Assembly (NCBI GenBank): GCA_037447655.1
Contig: JBBHKE010003037.1
Coordinates: 188,001 to 223,961, forward strand
Direction: 5' to 3'
DNA: 35,961 bases
Source of the DNA: Zygnema cylindricum
Lineage: Eukaryota; Streptophyta; Zygnematophyceae; Zygnematales; Zygnemataceae
The translations under genes and the position numbers were made by a program. The notes beneath the pieces were generated by a model. It was not told where the DNA came from. It was given only the letters and a program-made list of their open reading frames with translations, and did not search any database. Each line of letters opens with the position of its first letter. Within the stretch, counting starts at the first letter, position 1. Positions 9,828-19,152 of the stretch are shown here, piece by piece.

Positions 9828-10212
9828 TAGTTTCTATGTATTCTATTTGGAATTCCGTTAATCGGATTAGTCGCCTATCTATTGTTGAAATAGCTATCAA
9901 AACCCATGTATCCTAACGGACTACTACGACAGATTGGTAAGGGTTGACGGCTACGCCTCGCCCAACCTGTCGGAGGTTCGAGTCATGCCGGACTCAACTT
10001 TATTTGTTGAGAGTGACTTGGGTCACTCTTAAGCTCTGCGTGTGGAGCTAAGGAAGCCATGGCTCCACTGCCCTCTCTCTCTCATTTAGTGACTACAACA
10101 AGTATGGGGGCTAGTGAGAGAAGGTGGAGGCAGGCTGCCTGTGCTTTCTTTTTCCTTTTTTATTTTAATTAAGACCTAGAAAATACCTCCCCTAAATCTA
10201 GTTATTTCAACA
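9828..10212 (-). repeat. N2 3' LTR, truncated
   Basis: It matches 15183-15567 of the N2 5' LTR from the 5' terminus (TGTTGAAAT at 10212) to CAACTAGTTTC, then breaks at 9828. Roughly 600 bases, including the TATA box, are missing. Confidence 0.88.
9928..10068 (+). other. tRNA-like/hairpin module in N2 3' LTR, antisense
   Basis: A ten-base outer arm, GACAGATTGG, pairs with CCAACCTGTC (nine of ten), enclosing GGC/GCC. A T-arm-like AGGTTCGAGTC follows, with a near box B GGTTCGAGTCA at 9975-9985. Then come CTCAAC/GTTGAG, GAGTGAC/GTCACTC (perfect, loop TTGG) and GTGGAGC/GCTCCAC hairpins. Same order as at 1991-2130. Confidence 0.6.
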
Positions 10213-10780
10213 CTCCCCTTATTTTCTAGTCTAATTTTAGTTTCTCTTTTAATCCACACTTTTCTCTACAATACTTTAGCTTGGGAGATGGCACAGGCTT
10301 TGTCATCATATCAGCCACCATTTCCCCATCACTCCTATACACCAAATTCACAATTTTATTTTCTACCTTTTCCCTCAAAAAACTCAATCTTATGTCCATA
10401 TGCTTAGCTTTGAAATGATGTTTTGGATTGGCTGCAATTGTAATTGCAGCCTGATTATCACAAAACACTTCATGCACTCCCTTCTTCGTGTACCCCAATT
10501 CTTACAACAAAGACTTCACCCACATCAGCTCTTTCACAGCAGAACAAGAGGCCATGTATTTAGCCTCCATAGTGGACTCGGCAACAACCTTTTGTTGCTT
10601 GCTGCTCCAATAGCAAGCACCTTCTCCCACATACAATACATACCCAGAAGTGCATCTTCTCATAGGTGCATCCCCATAACTAGCATCACTCCAAGTAGTG
10701 ATGTCAGTGTGCTCCCCTCCCAAATGCAACCACAGATTCCTAGTTCCCACTAGGTATCTCATTACTCTCTTGGCTGCCTC
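10213..10780 (-). pseudogene. N2 RNase H
   Basis: Two same-frame blocks, 10762-10502 and 10498-10226, split by a single stop. Motifs: LRNLW-type start, TWSDASYGD, YWSSKQQKVVAESTMEAKYM, then FCDNQAAITIAANPKHHFKAKHMD and MVADMMTKPVPSPKLKYCREKCG. The catalytic Asp and Glu blocks are readable. A polypurine tract at 10213-10225 precedes the LTR. Confidence 0.9.
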
Positions 10781-11800
10781 CTAGTCTCTCTTTCTGGGAT
10801 CATTAAGACTTCTACTGAGGACTCCAACAGCTGTAGCTTTGTCAAGTCTGGTACAATTCATAAAGTAAATCAAATTTCCTACAACCTGTCTGTAAGGAAT
10901 AAACTTCATAAACTGCCTCTCTTCTGGACTCATCTGATCATCTAGCATTACCACTCCTCCTTCTATACTCCCATCACTTACTTTCTTCAAGTCCATGGGA
11001 GTGGTACAACTGATAGCATTCTCCATCTGAAATTTCTCCAACATATTACCTATAGCCTCTTTTTGAGTAAGTCTGATTATCCTCTTCCCCCTATCCTTTT
11101 CCATTTGAATTCCCATAATATATTTAGCCTCCATTAAATCCTTCATGTCAAATCTACTTCTAAGATCTTCTTTAGTCTATTTATCTTTTCCATAGACTTA
11201 CTCAATACCAGCAAGTCATCCACATAGATTGCAATAAAAATCACACCATTCTCATCCTCAAACATATAAATAGAGTGGTCAAAACTGATCCGAATATACC
11301 CCAGACTAGTAAGAAACTCATATAGTTTTCTTATTCCATTGTTTGGGGGCATGCTTAAGTCCATATAAGGACTTTATAAGTCTGCAGACTTTGCTCTCCT
11401 CTCCTTCCTCTACAAAACCTTCTGGTTGCCGCATGAAGATTTCCTCCTCCAGTTCACCGTTGAGGAAGGCGGTCTTAATATCAATCTGATGTATCTCCAT
11501 GTCTTCCGCTGCTGCTAAACTAAGGAGAATCCTTACAGATGGGAATCGAACTACCGGAGCAAATGTCTCCTCACAATCTATCCCTTCTTTTTGGGTGAAC
11601 CCCTTTGCCACCAACCGAGCCATATATCTCTCAATGGTATTATTTGGGTTCAATTTCAGTTTAAATACCCATTAACAGCCAATAGGTTTTCTATCTGGTG
11701 GACAATCCACTAGCTCCCAAGTATTTGCCTCCATGATTGAGGCCATCTCATCATTTATGGCTTTGACCCATCTCTCTTACTTCAGACTGTTCATTGCCTC
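10781..11800 (-). pseudogene. N2 reverse transcriptase
   Basis: Blocks are 11653-11318 (NPNNTIERYMARLVAKGFTQ, HQIDIKTAFLNGELEEEIFM, YGLKHAPKQWNKK), 11364-11143 (IAIYVDDLLVLSKS, YVDD present) and 11146-10781 (LMEAKYIMGIQM to RKRD). Frame changes near 11340 and 11150 and a stop at 10781 break it. A stop upstream of NPNNT separates it from the N-terminal SIMEANTWELVDCPPDRK-like region near 11680-11760. Confidence 0.9.
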
Positions 11801-12300
11801 CGAGTATCACTGATGCTCATCAAGGTGAGAAATCGTTGTTACCTTGTGAGCATCATGTTTTTCTTGAAGCCTTTTGCTGCTCCTCCGTCCTCCCTCAAAG
11901 TCCGAAGCTGGAATGGAGGGAAGTCTTGTATTCCTCCACACTGTCTCATCAGCTCCTTTATCCATGGAAATCGGTTCTGAGTCTTCTTCCTGTCTCTCCT
12001 CAAAGTGTGTAGGAATATGAGGGGATTTCGGTATATCTCCCCCATCTTTTATCTCTCTTGGATCTGCAATCATGTTTTCACTATTGTCCCTTTTGGAATG
12101 ATCTAAGTCCTCCTCACTCTAGGACTCAAAACTGATTCTGATTTTCTTAGTGTATTTGAAGGGATCAAAAGACTTCCCTTCATTCTTGACAACTAGATGT
12201 TTTACCATGATGATATCTTGTTTAGCTAAGTCATAGACTCTATATCCCTTGACATCCTCGTCATATCCCACAAATTATCCCGGTTTCCCTTTAGCATCTA
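11801..12300 (-). pseudogene. N2 integrase-RT linker and integrase tail
   Basis: 12073-11807 encodes an acidic linker ending DFEGGRRSSKRLQEKHDAHK, the block where insertions into sister elements cluster. Upstream to about 12300 the minus strand reads the degraded KPG-FVGYDEDVKGYRVYDLAKQDIIM and KIRISFES blocks with several stops. Confidence 0.75.
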
Positions 12301-13205
12301 GTTTCTATTTTTTCTTATATGTGTCAAGACTGTAAACTTGACTACCGAATACTTTCAAGTGAGAGATATTCGGTTTCCTTCCAACCCATCTCTCATAAAG
12401 GGTCATCCCTTTAACAGCTTTAGTGAGGCCTCTATTCTTAATGTAGTTAGCACAGTTCATGGCTTCTGCCCAAAATCTTCTTCCTATTTTCTTATCTGCC
12501 AACATACTGTATACACTATCTCCTAAAGTCCAGTTTAACCTCTGAGCTACCCCATTCTTTTCTAGATTATTTGTTACACTTTTTTGATGCTGAACTCCCT
12601 CATCTCACAAATAATCCTCAAACTGGTTAGAGGTGTACTCTCCCCCATTATTACTCCTTATTCTCTTAATGGGGGTTCCGTGCAACTTCTCACTCCAGAC
12701 TTTGTATTCATTAAAGTATTTTGGTGTTTTAGACTTTGTTTTTAAGAAGTAGACTCTGGAATATCTGGACCAATCATTAGTAATTGTTAGCATATACCTC
12801 TTCCCCCTAACTGAAGGTACTCTTGCTTGTCCGTTGATATCTGTGTGGACCAGATCTAGTACTTTCTCACCTCTATATGTGGCAGTTTTTGGGAAAGGGA
12901 AGTCTGTGAGCTTTACCTTAGGCACAGCCACTACAATCATCCATCATTTCATTATCCCTAAACTGAATGCCTTCTACTACACCCAACTTCTTCATTTCCC
13001 TCAGTCTATCAAAATTCACATGCCCCAAACGTTTATGCCATATCATCAAGCTCGGGACACCACCATAGTAAGCACTTTTCTTTTCATTACTCAAGTTAAG
13101 CCTAAACATTCCGTGGCTACCCTTATCTGCTGTGAAGTAGACTTTCATCTCCATACTTAGCTGTAAAGACTCCCTTTCTAGTGAAGGTATCAAAATCCTT
13201 ATCAT
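12301..13205 (-). pseudogene. N2 integrase
   Basis: 13205-12918 holds the GAG-pre-integrase zinc ligands (WHKRLGHVNFDR, CSGCA). 12940-12605 holds the core with HTDI and then RSNNGGEY, where the second catalytic Asp has become Asn. 12505-12305 carries MLADKKIGRRFWAEAMNCANY and the VFGSQVYSLD block. The catalytic Glu region near 12540 contains stops. It would be inactive even if translated. Confidence 0.88.
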
Positions 13206-13560
13206 CTAATACAGAGGTAGACACAAGATTCTTACTCAGCTGAGGAATGTAGAGCACAACTGAAAAGGTGAGAATAGAAGTCTTACCCTCCACTAAGACT
13301 TTCACATCTACCGAGCCCACTAGATCTGTGGTAACTACTATCCCATCCCCATACTCTATTTCCACAGTAGGGATCTTTCTTAGCTTAGTGAAGAGGTGCC
13401 TGTCACGACACATATGCATGGATGCACCTGAGTCGATGATCCATCACTCCTCTAGAGCTTCCCAAATGGCTCTAAGGGCACACTTCTGTTTCCGAGGGAT
13501 CCCCTTCTCCTCAAGATTCTTGTCAAAAAGAAGCTCCCCATCTTCCTCCTCGTAAGATTC
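13123..13560 (-). pseudogene. N2 protease region
   Basis: Minus-strand 13450-13419 reads WIIDSGASMHMCRDR with a stop or shift just upstream. 13419-13123 continues LFTKLRKIPTVEIEYGDG to the LSKNLVSTSVLDD block. The DSGA aspartic protease motif is readable at about 13424-13435. Acidic residues (EEDESYEEEDGELLFD) precede it. Confidence 0.8.
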
Positions 13561-14660
13561 GTCCTCCTCGGTCACTCATTTCACCCGTGTGACCACAAGT
13601 GTTTTCTTCTTCCCTCTGAAAGAACCCCCTCGATGATTTTCTTGAAGCCTCAGCTCCGATAGCTTGATGCAATCATCTATGAAGTGCCCCGGCTTTTTGC
13701 AGAAATAGCAAAGGCCCTTCGGAGTCCTCGGTTCTTTAGATTGGTCCTTTTCCCCTTTGAAGCTCTTGTACGGCTTCTTCAGATCTTTCCTCCACCGGTG
13801 CGTTTTGGGAGCTAGAGCTTGAACGGTCTTTCCTCCTCTCAGGATCTCAATGGTGTTATCCTGCACAACTATCATTCGGACCACGATGTTCCACTTCGAA
13901 GCACTATCATCCATTTCTTCCACTCGTACACTATATTTTCATACTCCTCCGGCAACTTCATGATGAGAGTGTTAACTTTCATCTTTATAGTGCATGTCTA
14001 TCCGGCACTCTCCATCTCCATGTACAGACAAGAGAGATCGCTGCAATAGTCCAACATCTTTCCTCCTTTGAAAGTGTAACTCATCAGCCTTTGCTCAGCC
14101 AGCTAGAGCTCCTGAAAGGTGCTTGCTCTATAGGTCTCCACTAAGGTCATCCACAACTCCTCGGCCTTGAAGATGTGAAGGTGAGAGGTCGCCACAGCTT
14201 GAGTGAGGTGCCTCAGAATAAAGTGCCTGGCATTTTTGTTGGTGTACTCCCCCATCTGAATGTCAATTTCCTCGGTCTTCACGGCCACCGCTCCGGGTGC
14301 CGTGGCAATAGGAGTGAGAGGTGTCTCCTTTCCTTTCCCCTTTTCGGACACACAGTTGTCCCCATCATCTGTCTCCTCCGTTGGAGCAGATCTTGTTGCA
14401 AAAAACCTCACTCCTCCAAACCCTGATGGAGTTCCTTGAGACGGTCGTTTCACTTGTCCACTAACAATACCCCAGTATTGTTTCTCACACAATACCCCTA
14501 TCATTATAGCTTCCCAATTAATGAACCCAGATTCGTTGAATATAGGAACCCTAGAGGGTGGGCCCATAACTTGCAATTCTGTGTCCCCTATTTGGACCAA
14601 AATTGAGGAAGCCTCTAGGTAGTTTTTAATTAACCCACTTTCAACTAGAGCAACTGCCAC
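13561..14660 (-). pseudogene. N2 gag
   Basis: The frame 14660-14103 (185 codons) then stops; the rest of gag continues to about 13576. The block MGPPSRVPIFNESGF starts at the ATG 14567-14565 inside the primer-binding site, 31 codons after the first ATG of the frame, which lies in the LTR. A zinc knuckle CYFCKKPGHFIDDC is at about 13665-13710, followed by a basic stretch and a stop. Gag would build the particle and bind RNA. Confidence 0.87.
14556..14571 (-). other. N2 primer-binding site (half initiator tRNA-Met)
   Basis: Directly after the LTR end AATTGCA (14572) the minus strand reads AGTTATGGGCCCACC. All but the first base complement the plant initiator tRNA-Met anticodon arm GGTGGGCCCATAACC. 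The ATG within it is in frame with gag. Confidence 0.8.
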
Positions 14661-14786
14661 TCAAGCAGACAAATAGATAATCTGACTTCACCCTTGTGCA
14701 GTCTGGAGACCCCTGAGTCCACAACAAGAAGAATCACTGAAAACGCCCAACCAGGCGATTAGTTATTAAGTGGCCAAGATGCCAAT

Positions 14787-14793
14787 ATTTATA
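14787..14793 (-). promoter_or_regulatory. N2 LTR TATA box
   Basis: TATAAAT on the minus strand, about 90 bases downstream of a CCAAT-type box at 14878-14883. The pair is conserved at the same places in N1 (18320-18325; 18409-18414) and N0 (22067-22072), which marks the U3/R promoter. Confidence 0.65.
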
Positions 14794-15284
14794 CAAGCTT
14801 ATTAGGAGAGAGGCGACAACCTCCTCAATCTACTAAGTCCTAAACCTCTCACAATTCCAATCTACTGAGGTACGGAACCAATCACAAGACTGTACAGTAC
14901 CGAAAGGTCATCGGCCGATGTCATTTGTGTGCAGCATGTGTACGACAAGGCAATGGAGTGGACGCCTGTCTCCTTCGGACTTGTCCTCATCCTCTCCGCG
15001 ATTTCCTCTTCTCAATGACATCGTGCCACCTGTTGCCAGGCCATGTTACGACCGAAAACCGCCAAGGCGGCCATTCCGGGATATCGGCGATGGTGCGGGC
15101 CGTCGGATCACAACCGGCTTTAAACGACAGCCGTTGAAAAATAAATGTCCAGTACATTTGTTTCGTGCGAACTAAAACTCCAACTAGTTTCTATGTATTC
15201 TCTTTGCAATTCCGTTAATCGGATTAGTCGCGTATCTATTGTTTAAATAGTTATCAAACCCCATGTATCCTAACGGACTACTAC

Positions 15285-15425
15285 GACAGACATGTAAGGG
15301 TTGACGGCTACGCCTCGCCCTATCGGTCGGAGGTTCAAGTCTTGGCGGACTCAACCTTTTAGGTTGAGAGTGAATTAGGTCACTCTTAAGCTCTGCCTGT
15401 GGAGCTAAGGAAGCCTTAGCTCCAC
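15285..15425 (+). other. tRNA-like/hairpin module in N2 5' LTR, antisense
   Basis: AGGGT pairs with GCCCT, where N1 has AGAGC with GCTCT: an A-T to G-C compensatory change plus a G-T wobble. GGC/GCC is kept. T-arm-like AGGTTCAAGTCTT follows with a degraded box B at 15332-15342. Then CTCAACC-TTTTA-GGTTGAG (7 bp) and the two later hairpins. Confidence 0.55.
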
Positions 15426-15567
15426 CGCCCTCTCTCTCCTTCAGTGACTACAACAAGTATGGGGGCTAGTGAGAGAAGGTGGAGGCAAGTTGCTTGTGCT
15501 TTCTTTTTCCTTTTTTATTTTAATTAAGACCTAGAAAATACCTCCCCTGAATCTAGTGATTTCAACA

Positions 15568-15823
15568 GTGAGGTTTCCTGTGAGTCTCTTGTATCTCAAA
15601 TCTCCCATGAATCTGCAATCATTGTTTCACTTATGTCCCTTTCGGGAACTACCGAGTTCTCCTCACTTTCGGACTCAAATCTGATTCTTATCTTTTTTGT
15701 ATATTTGAAGGGGTCAAATGACTTCCCTTCATCCATGACAACTAAGTGTCTGACCAGAATGATATCTTTCTTTGCAAAGTCATAGACTCTATGTCCCTTA
15801 ACATCCTCATCATATCCCACACA
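15568..15823 (-). pseudogene. N1 linker and integrase tail
   Basis: 15820-15596 reads GYDEDVKGHRVYDFAKKDIILVRH, then KIRIRFESESEEN and DSWEI, the acidic family-B linker. It is cut at 15568 by the N2 LTR. The missing rest of the linker should have joined 9826. Confidence 0.85.
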
Positions 15824-17160
15824 CTATCTTGGTTTTCCCTTAGCATCTAGTTTCCAGTTTTTCCTATCCGTGTCAAGACTGTAAACTTGCCTACCGAACA
15901 CTTTAGGGTGTGAGATATGTGGTTTCCTTCCAACCCATCTCTCATAAGGTGTCACTCCCCTTACAGCTGAGGTAAGGACTCTATTCTTAATGTAGTTGGC
16001 ACAGTTCATTGCCTCTCCCCAAAATCGCTTTCCAATTTTCTTGTCGGCCAACATACTGCATGCACTATCTCCTAGTGTTCGATTCAACCTCTCACCTACC
16101 CCATTTTGTTTCGGGTTATATGGTACATTTTTCTGGTGCTGCACTCCCTTATCTCTCAGATATTCCTCAAAATGGTGAGAGGTTTATTCCCCCCCATTAT
16201 CACTCCTTATTCTCTTAATGGGGGTTTCATGCAACTTCTCACTCCAGGCTTTATATTCTTTGAAGCAAGTTTATATTTCAAACTTTGTTTTTAGTAAATA
16301 CACTCTAGAGTATCTAGACCAGTCATCGGTTATTGTCAACATAAACCTCTTTCGTCCAACCGAAGGTACTTTTGCATGTCCCCAAATATCTGTGTGGACC
16401 AAATCTAGTACTTTCTCACCTCTATATGTGGCGGCTTTGGGAAAGGGAAGTTTGTGAGCCTTACCTTGAGCACAGCCACTACAATCATCCAAAATTTCAT
16501 TATCCCCAAACTGAATGCCTTCTACTACCCCAAGCTTTTTATTTTCCCTCAACTTATCAAAATGCACATGCCCCAACGGCTTATGCCAAATCATCAACTT
16601 AGGAACACCAACATAGTAAGCATTATTCTTTTCATTACTCAGGTTAAGCCTAAACATTCCTTGGCTACCTTTATCTGCCGTGAAGTTAACTTCATCCCCA
16701 TACTTAGCTGTAAAGACTCCCTTTCTAGTGAATGTATCAAACTCCTTGTCATCTAACACAGACGTAGAGACAAGATTTTTACTCAGTTGAGGAATGTAGA
16801 GTACATCTGAGAATGTAAGTAAAGAAGTCTTACCCTCCACGAAGACTTTCAGATCTACTAACCCCACTAGATCTGTAGTTACCACTTTCCCATCTCCATA
16901 CTCTATCTCTACAGTAGGGATCTTTCTTAGCTTAGTGAAGAGTTCCTTATCACTGCACATATGTATGGATGCCTTTGAGTCGATGATCCACCCTTCCTGT
17001 GGCGCTTGTCGAATTGCTCCAGGGGCACACTTCTGTCTCCGAGGGGTCTCCTTCTCCTCTAGACTCTGGTCAAGAAAAAGCTCCCCATCCTCCTCTGCGG
17101 ACTCGTCCTCAATTTCTTCCGCCACTTTTGTGACCACAAGTGTTTTTTTTTTCCCTGCGG
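15824..17160 (-). pseudogene. N1 protease and integrase
   Basis: An unusually long open block, 17137-16271 (288 codons), carries protease GWIIDSKASIHMC, in which the Gly of DSG is Lys. It also carries the zinc ligands WHKPLGHVHF and CSGCAQGKAH, and HTDIWGHAKVP with the first catalytic Asp of integrase. Near 16200 the second Asp is present (RSDNGG) but a TAA follows. 16144-15824 has NGVGERLNRTLGDSACSM, containing the catalytic Glu, and the VFGRQVYSLD block. Stops and the DSK change mark it as dead. Confidence 0.9.
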
Positions 17161-18104
17161 AAGAACTCCCTCCATGGTTCTTTTAGAGCCACAGCTCCGA
17201 CAGCTTGACACAATCTGCTATGAAGTGTCCCGGCTTTTTGCAAAAATGACAAAGACCCTTTGGGGGCCTAGGTCCTCCAGAATGATCTCTTTCCCCTTTG
17301 TACGGTTTATTCGGGTCTTTCCCCCATCGGTTCCTTCCTGTTGCTAGAGCTTAAATGCTCTTTCCTCCTCTCCTAATCTCCATTATGTTTTCCTGCACAT
17401 ATATCATCCTAACCACTGTGTACCATTTCCATGAAATATCAGGCATTTCCTATACTCGGTTCACTATGTTCTCGTACTGAATTGGTAACTTCATGATAAG
17501 GGTGTTAACTTTCCTTTTCATTGTACCTGTCCACCCGGCACTTTCCATCTCCATATACAAACAAGAAAGATCATTACAGTAATCTAACATCTTTCCTCCT
17601 TTGTAAGTGTGACTCACTAGCTTTTGCTCAGCCAACTGGAGCTCATTAATAGTTCCAGCTCTATAAATCTCCACCAAACTCACCGACAACTCCTCGGCCT
17701 TGTAAATGTGAAAATGAGGAGTGGCCAAAGCTTGAGTGAGGTGCCTCAGTATGAAATTCTTGGCAGCCATGTTTACATCCTCCCATATTTGAGTATCGTT
17801 CTCCGCGGACTTCACGGTCACCGCTCCCAGAACTATGGCAATAGGAGTGAGAGGTGTCTCCTTACCTTTCCCCTTTTCGGACACACTCCTGTCTCCATCA
17901 TTTGCCTCCTCCGTTGAGGAAGCCATTGCTGTAGGAAACCTTACTCCTCCAAATCCTGGTGGAGTTCCCGAAGGTGGATGTTTCACTTGTCCACTGACGA
18001 TACCCTAGTGTCATTTTTCGCACAAAGCTCCCATCATCATGGCTTCCCAATACATGAACCCATATACATTTAAGGTGGGCACCATAGAGGGTGGGCCCAT
18101 AACC
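17161..18104 (-). pseudogene. N1 gag
   Basis: The gag block starts at the PBS ATG (18100-18098; MGPPSMVPTLN). An in-frame TAA at 18112-18110 lies four codons upstream, so no upstream start could be used here. Frames are broken near 18000. 17986-17450 is open (HILRHLTQALATPHFH, EQKLVSHTYKGGKMLDYCND). The zinc knuckle CHFCKKPGHFIADC is at about 17210-17260, followed by a stop. Confidence 0.85.
18089..18104 (-). other. N1 primer-binding site
   Basis: GGTTATGGGCCCACC, a full 15-base complement of the plant initiator tRNA-Met anticodon arm, directly abuts the LTR end ATTTCA. Confidence 0.8.
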
Positions 18105-19152
18105 TGAAATTATGTGTCCTCCATTGGACCACAGAATACAAAAAGCCTCCAAATAGTATTTAACTAACCCATTTCAAGCCACAACCACTGCTGTCAAGGA
18201 AGGCAAACTGACAATTTGACTGCATCCGTGTGTAGCCTGGACTCCCCTTAGTCCGTAACAAAAAAAATCACTTAAAACGGCCAACTAACCGATAGGTTAT
18301 GAGTCAGCAAAGATGCCAATTTATACAAAACTCCCAAGGGAGAGGTGACTGTTTCAAATATTCTAAGTATTACATCTCTCTCACAAACCCTATCTACTAA
18401 AGTAGGCTCCAATCAGAATACTGTAAAGTACCAAAATGTACTGTAGCCGGTGTACTTTATGTACTGCCTCTGTACAACAAGGTCATAGAGTAGACGCCTC
18501 TGTACAACAAGGTCATGGAGTAGACGCGTGTCGCCGTCTGAGTCGTCCTTATGTCGTCCGGGATCCCCGCTACTCAATTCAATCCTGCCACGTATCGCTA
18601 GGTCATGCCACGTCCCGCCACGTCCAAAAACCGCCAAAGTGACCATTCTAGGACCTCGGCGACGATTAGCGCCGTCGGATGAAGACCGACATCTAATGTA
18701 CGCCGTTGAAATAAATGTCCGATTCATTTATTTTGTGCGGCGGATTTGATGTACGCACTAAATCTGCTACGTCTGTATGTTTCCTTTCCACAGTTACGTT
18801 AATCGAATTAATGTTTTGTTCAATGTTTAAACAAATATCGTACCACATGATATGTAACAAACTTCTACGACAGACCGGTTAGAGCTGACGGCTACGCCAC
18901 GCTCTGCCGGTTGGAGGTTCGTGTCTTGTCGGACTCAACCTTTTTGTTGAGAGTGACTTAGGTCACTCTTAAGTCCTGCCTATAGGGCTGAGGCAGCCAT
19001 GGCTCCACTAGCCTCTCTATTCTTTAGTGACTACAACAAGTATAGGGGGTATAGTGAAGAGGTGGAGGCAGACTGCCTGCACTTTTACTTTTCCTACTTT
19101 TACTAATAGATTTAGACGTAGAAAATACCTTATAAAACTTATAATTTCAACA
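18105..19152 (-). repeat. N1 5' LTR
   Basis: It runs 1,048 bp from TGTTGAAAT (19152) to ATTTCA (18105) and is followed by PBS GGTTATGGGCCCACCC from 18104. TATA box 18320-18325, CCAAT box 18409-18414. A 30-bp tandem duplication (18466-18495 and 18496-18525) is absent from the 3' LTR. Right flank ACCTA (19153-19157) is a candidate target-duplication copy; its partner is deleted. Confidence 0.87.
18869..19008 (+). other. tRNA-like/hairpin module in N1 5' LTR, antisense
   Basis: GACCGG pairs with CCGGTT, enclosing AGAGC/GCTCT and GGC/GCC. Box B has decayed to GGTTCGTGTCT (18916-18926). CTCAAC/GTTGAG and a perfect GAGTGAC-TTAG-GTCACTC hairpin follow. Confidence 0.55.

Larger units (their letters stand above)
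9828..15567 (-). mobile_element. N2, Ty1/copia retrotransposon (family B)
   Basis: 5' LTR 14572-15567, PBS at 14571, gag-protease-integrase-RT-RNase H from 14567 down to 10226, polypurine tract 10213-10225, truncated 3' LTR 9828-10212. It sits between two halves of N1 linker sequence (15568 rightward, 9826 leftward), so it inserted into N1. About 130 bp of N1 linker and the end of N2's 3' LTR were then lost. The right-hand flank 15568-15572 (GTGAG) would be one target-duplication copy; the partner is deleted. Confidence 0.85.
14572..15567 (-). repeat. N2 5' LTR, complete
   Basis: It is 996 bp from TGTTGAAAT (15567) to AATTGCA (14572). In order of transcription: an antisense tRNA-like module (15425-15285), a CCAAT box (14878-14883, seen as CCAATC on the plus strand), a TATA box (14787-14793), then a transcribed leader of about 200 bases that ends at the PBS. 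The gag-frame ATG at 14660 lies in the LTR. Confidence 0.88.
1428..19152 (-). mobile_element. N1, Ty1/copia retrotransposon (family B), split by N2 and N3
   Basis: The pieces fit one minus-strand element: 5' LTR 18105-19152, gag to integrase 18104-15568, RT to RNase H 9826-8616 and 2748-2274, 3' LTR 2273-1428. N2 (9828-15567) interrupts the integrase-RT linker and N3 (2749-8615) interrupts RNase H. The two LTRs agree closely except for a 30-bp tandem duplication in the 5' copy. The neighbour at 19153 is linker sequence of N0, so N1 inserted into N0. All reading frames are broken. Confidence 0.8.

Noticed and set aside
14175-14426. Plus-strand ORFs over gag regions (14175-14426, 17624-17917, 21483-21718)
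   Set aside because: Antisense shadows of gag in N2, N1 and N0; no independent support.
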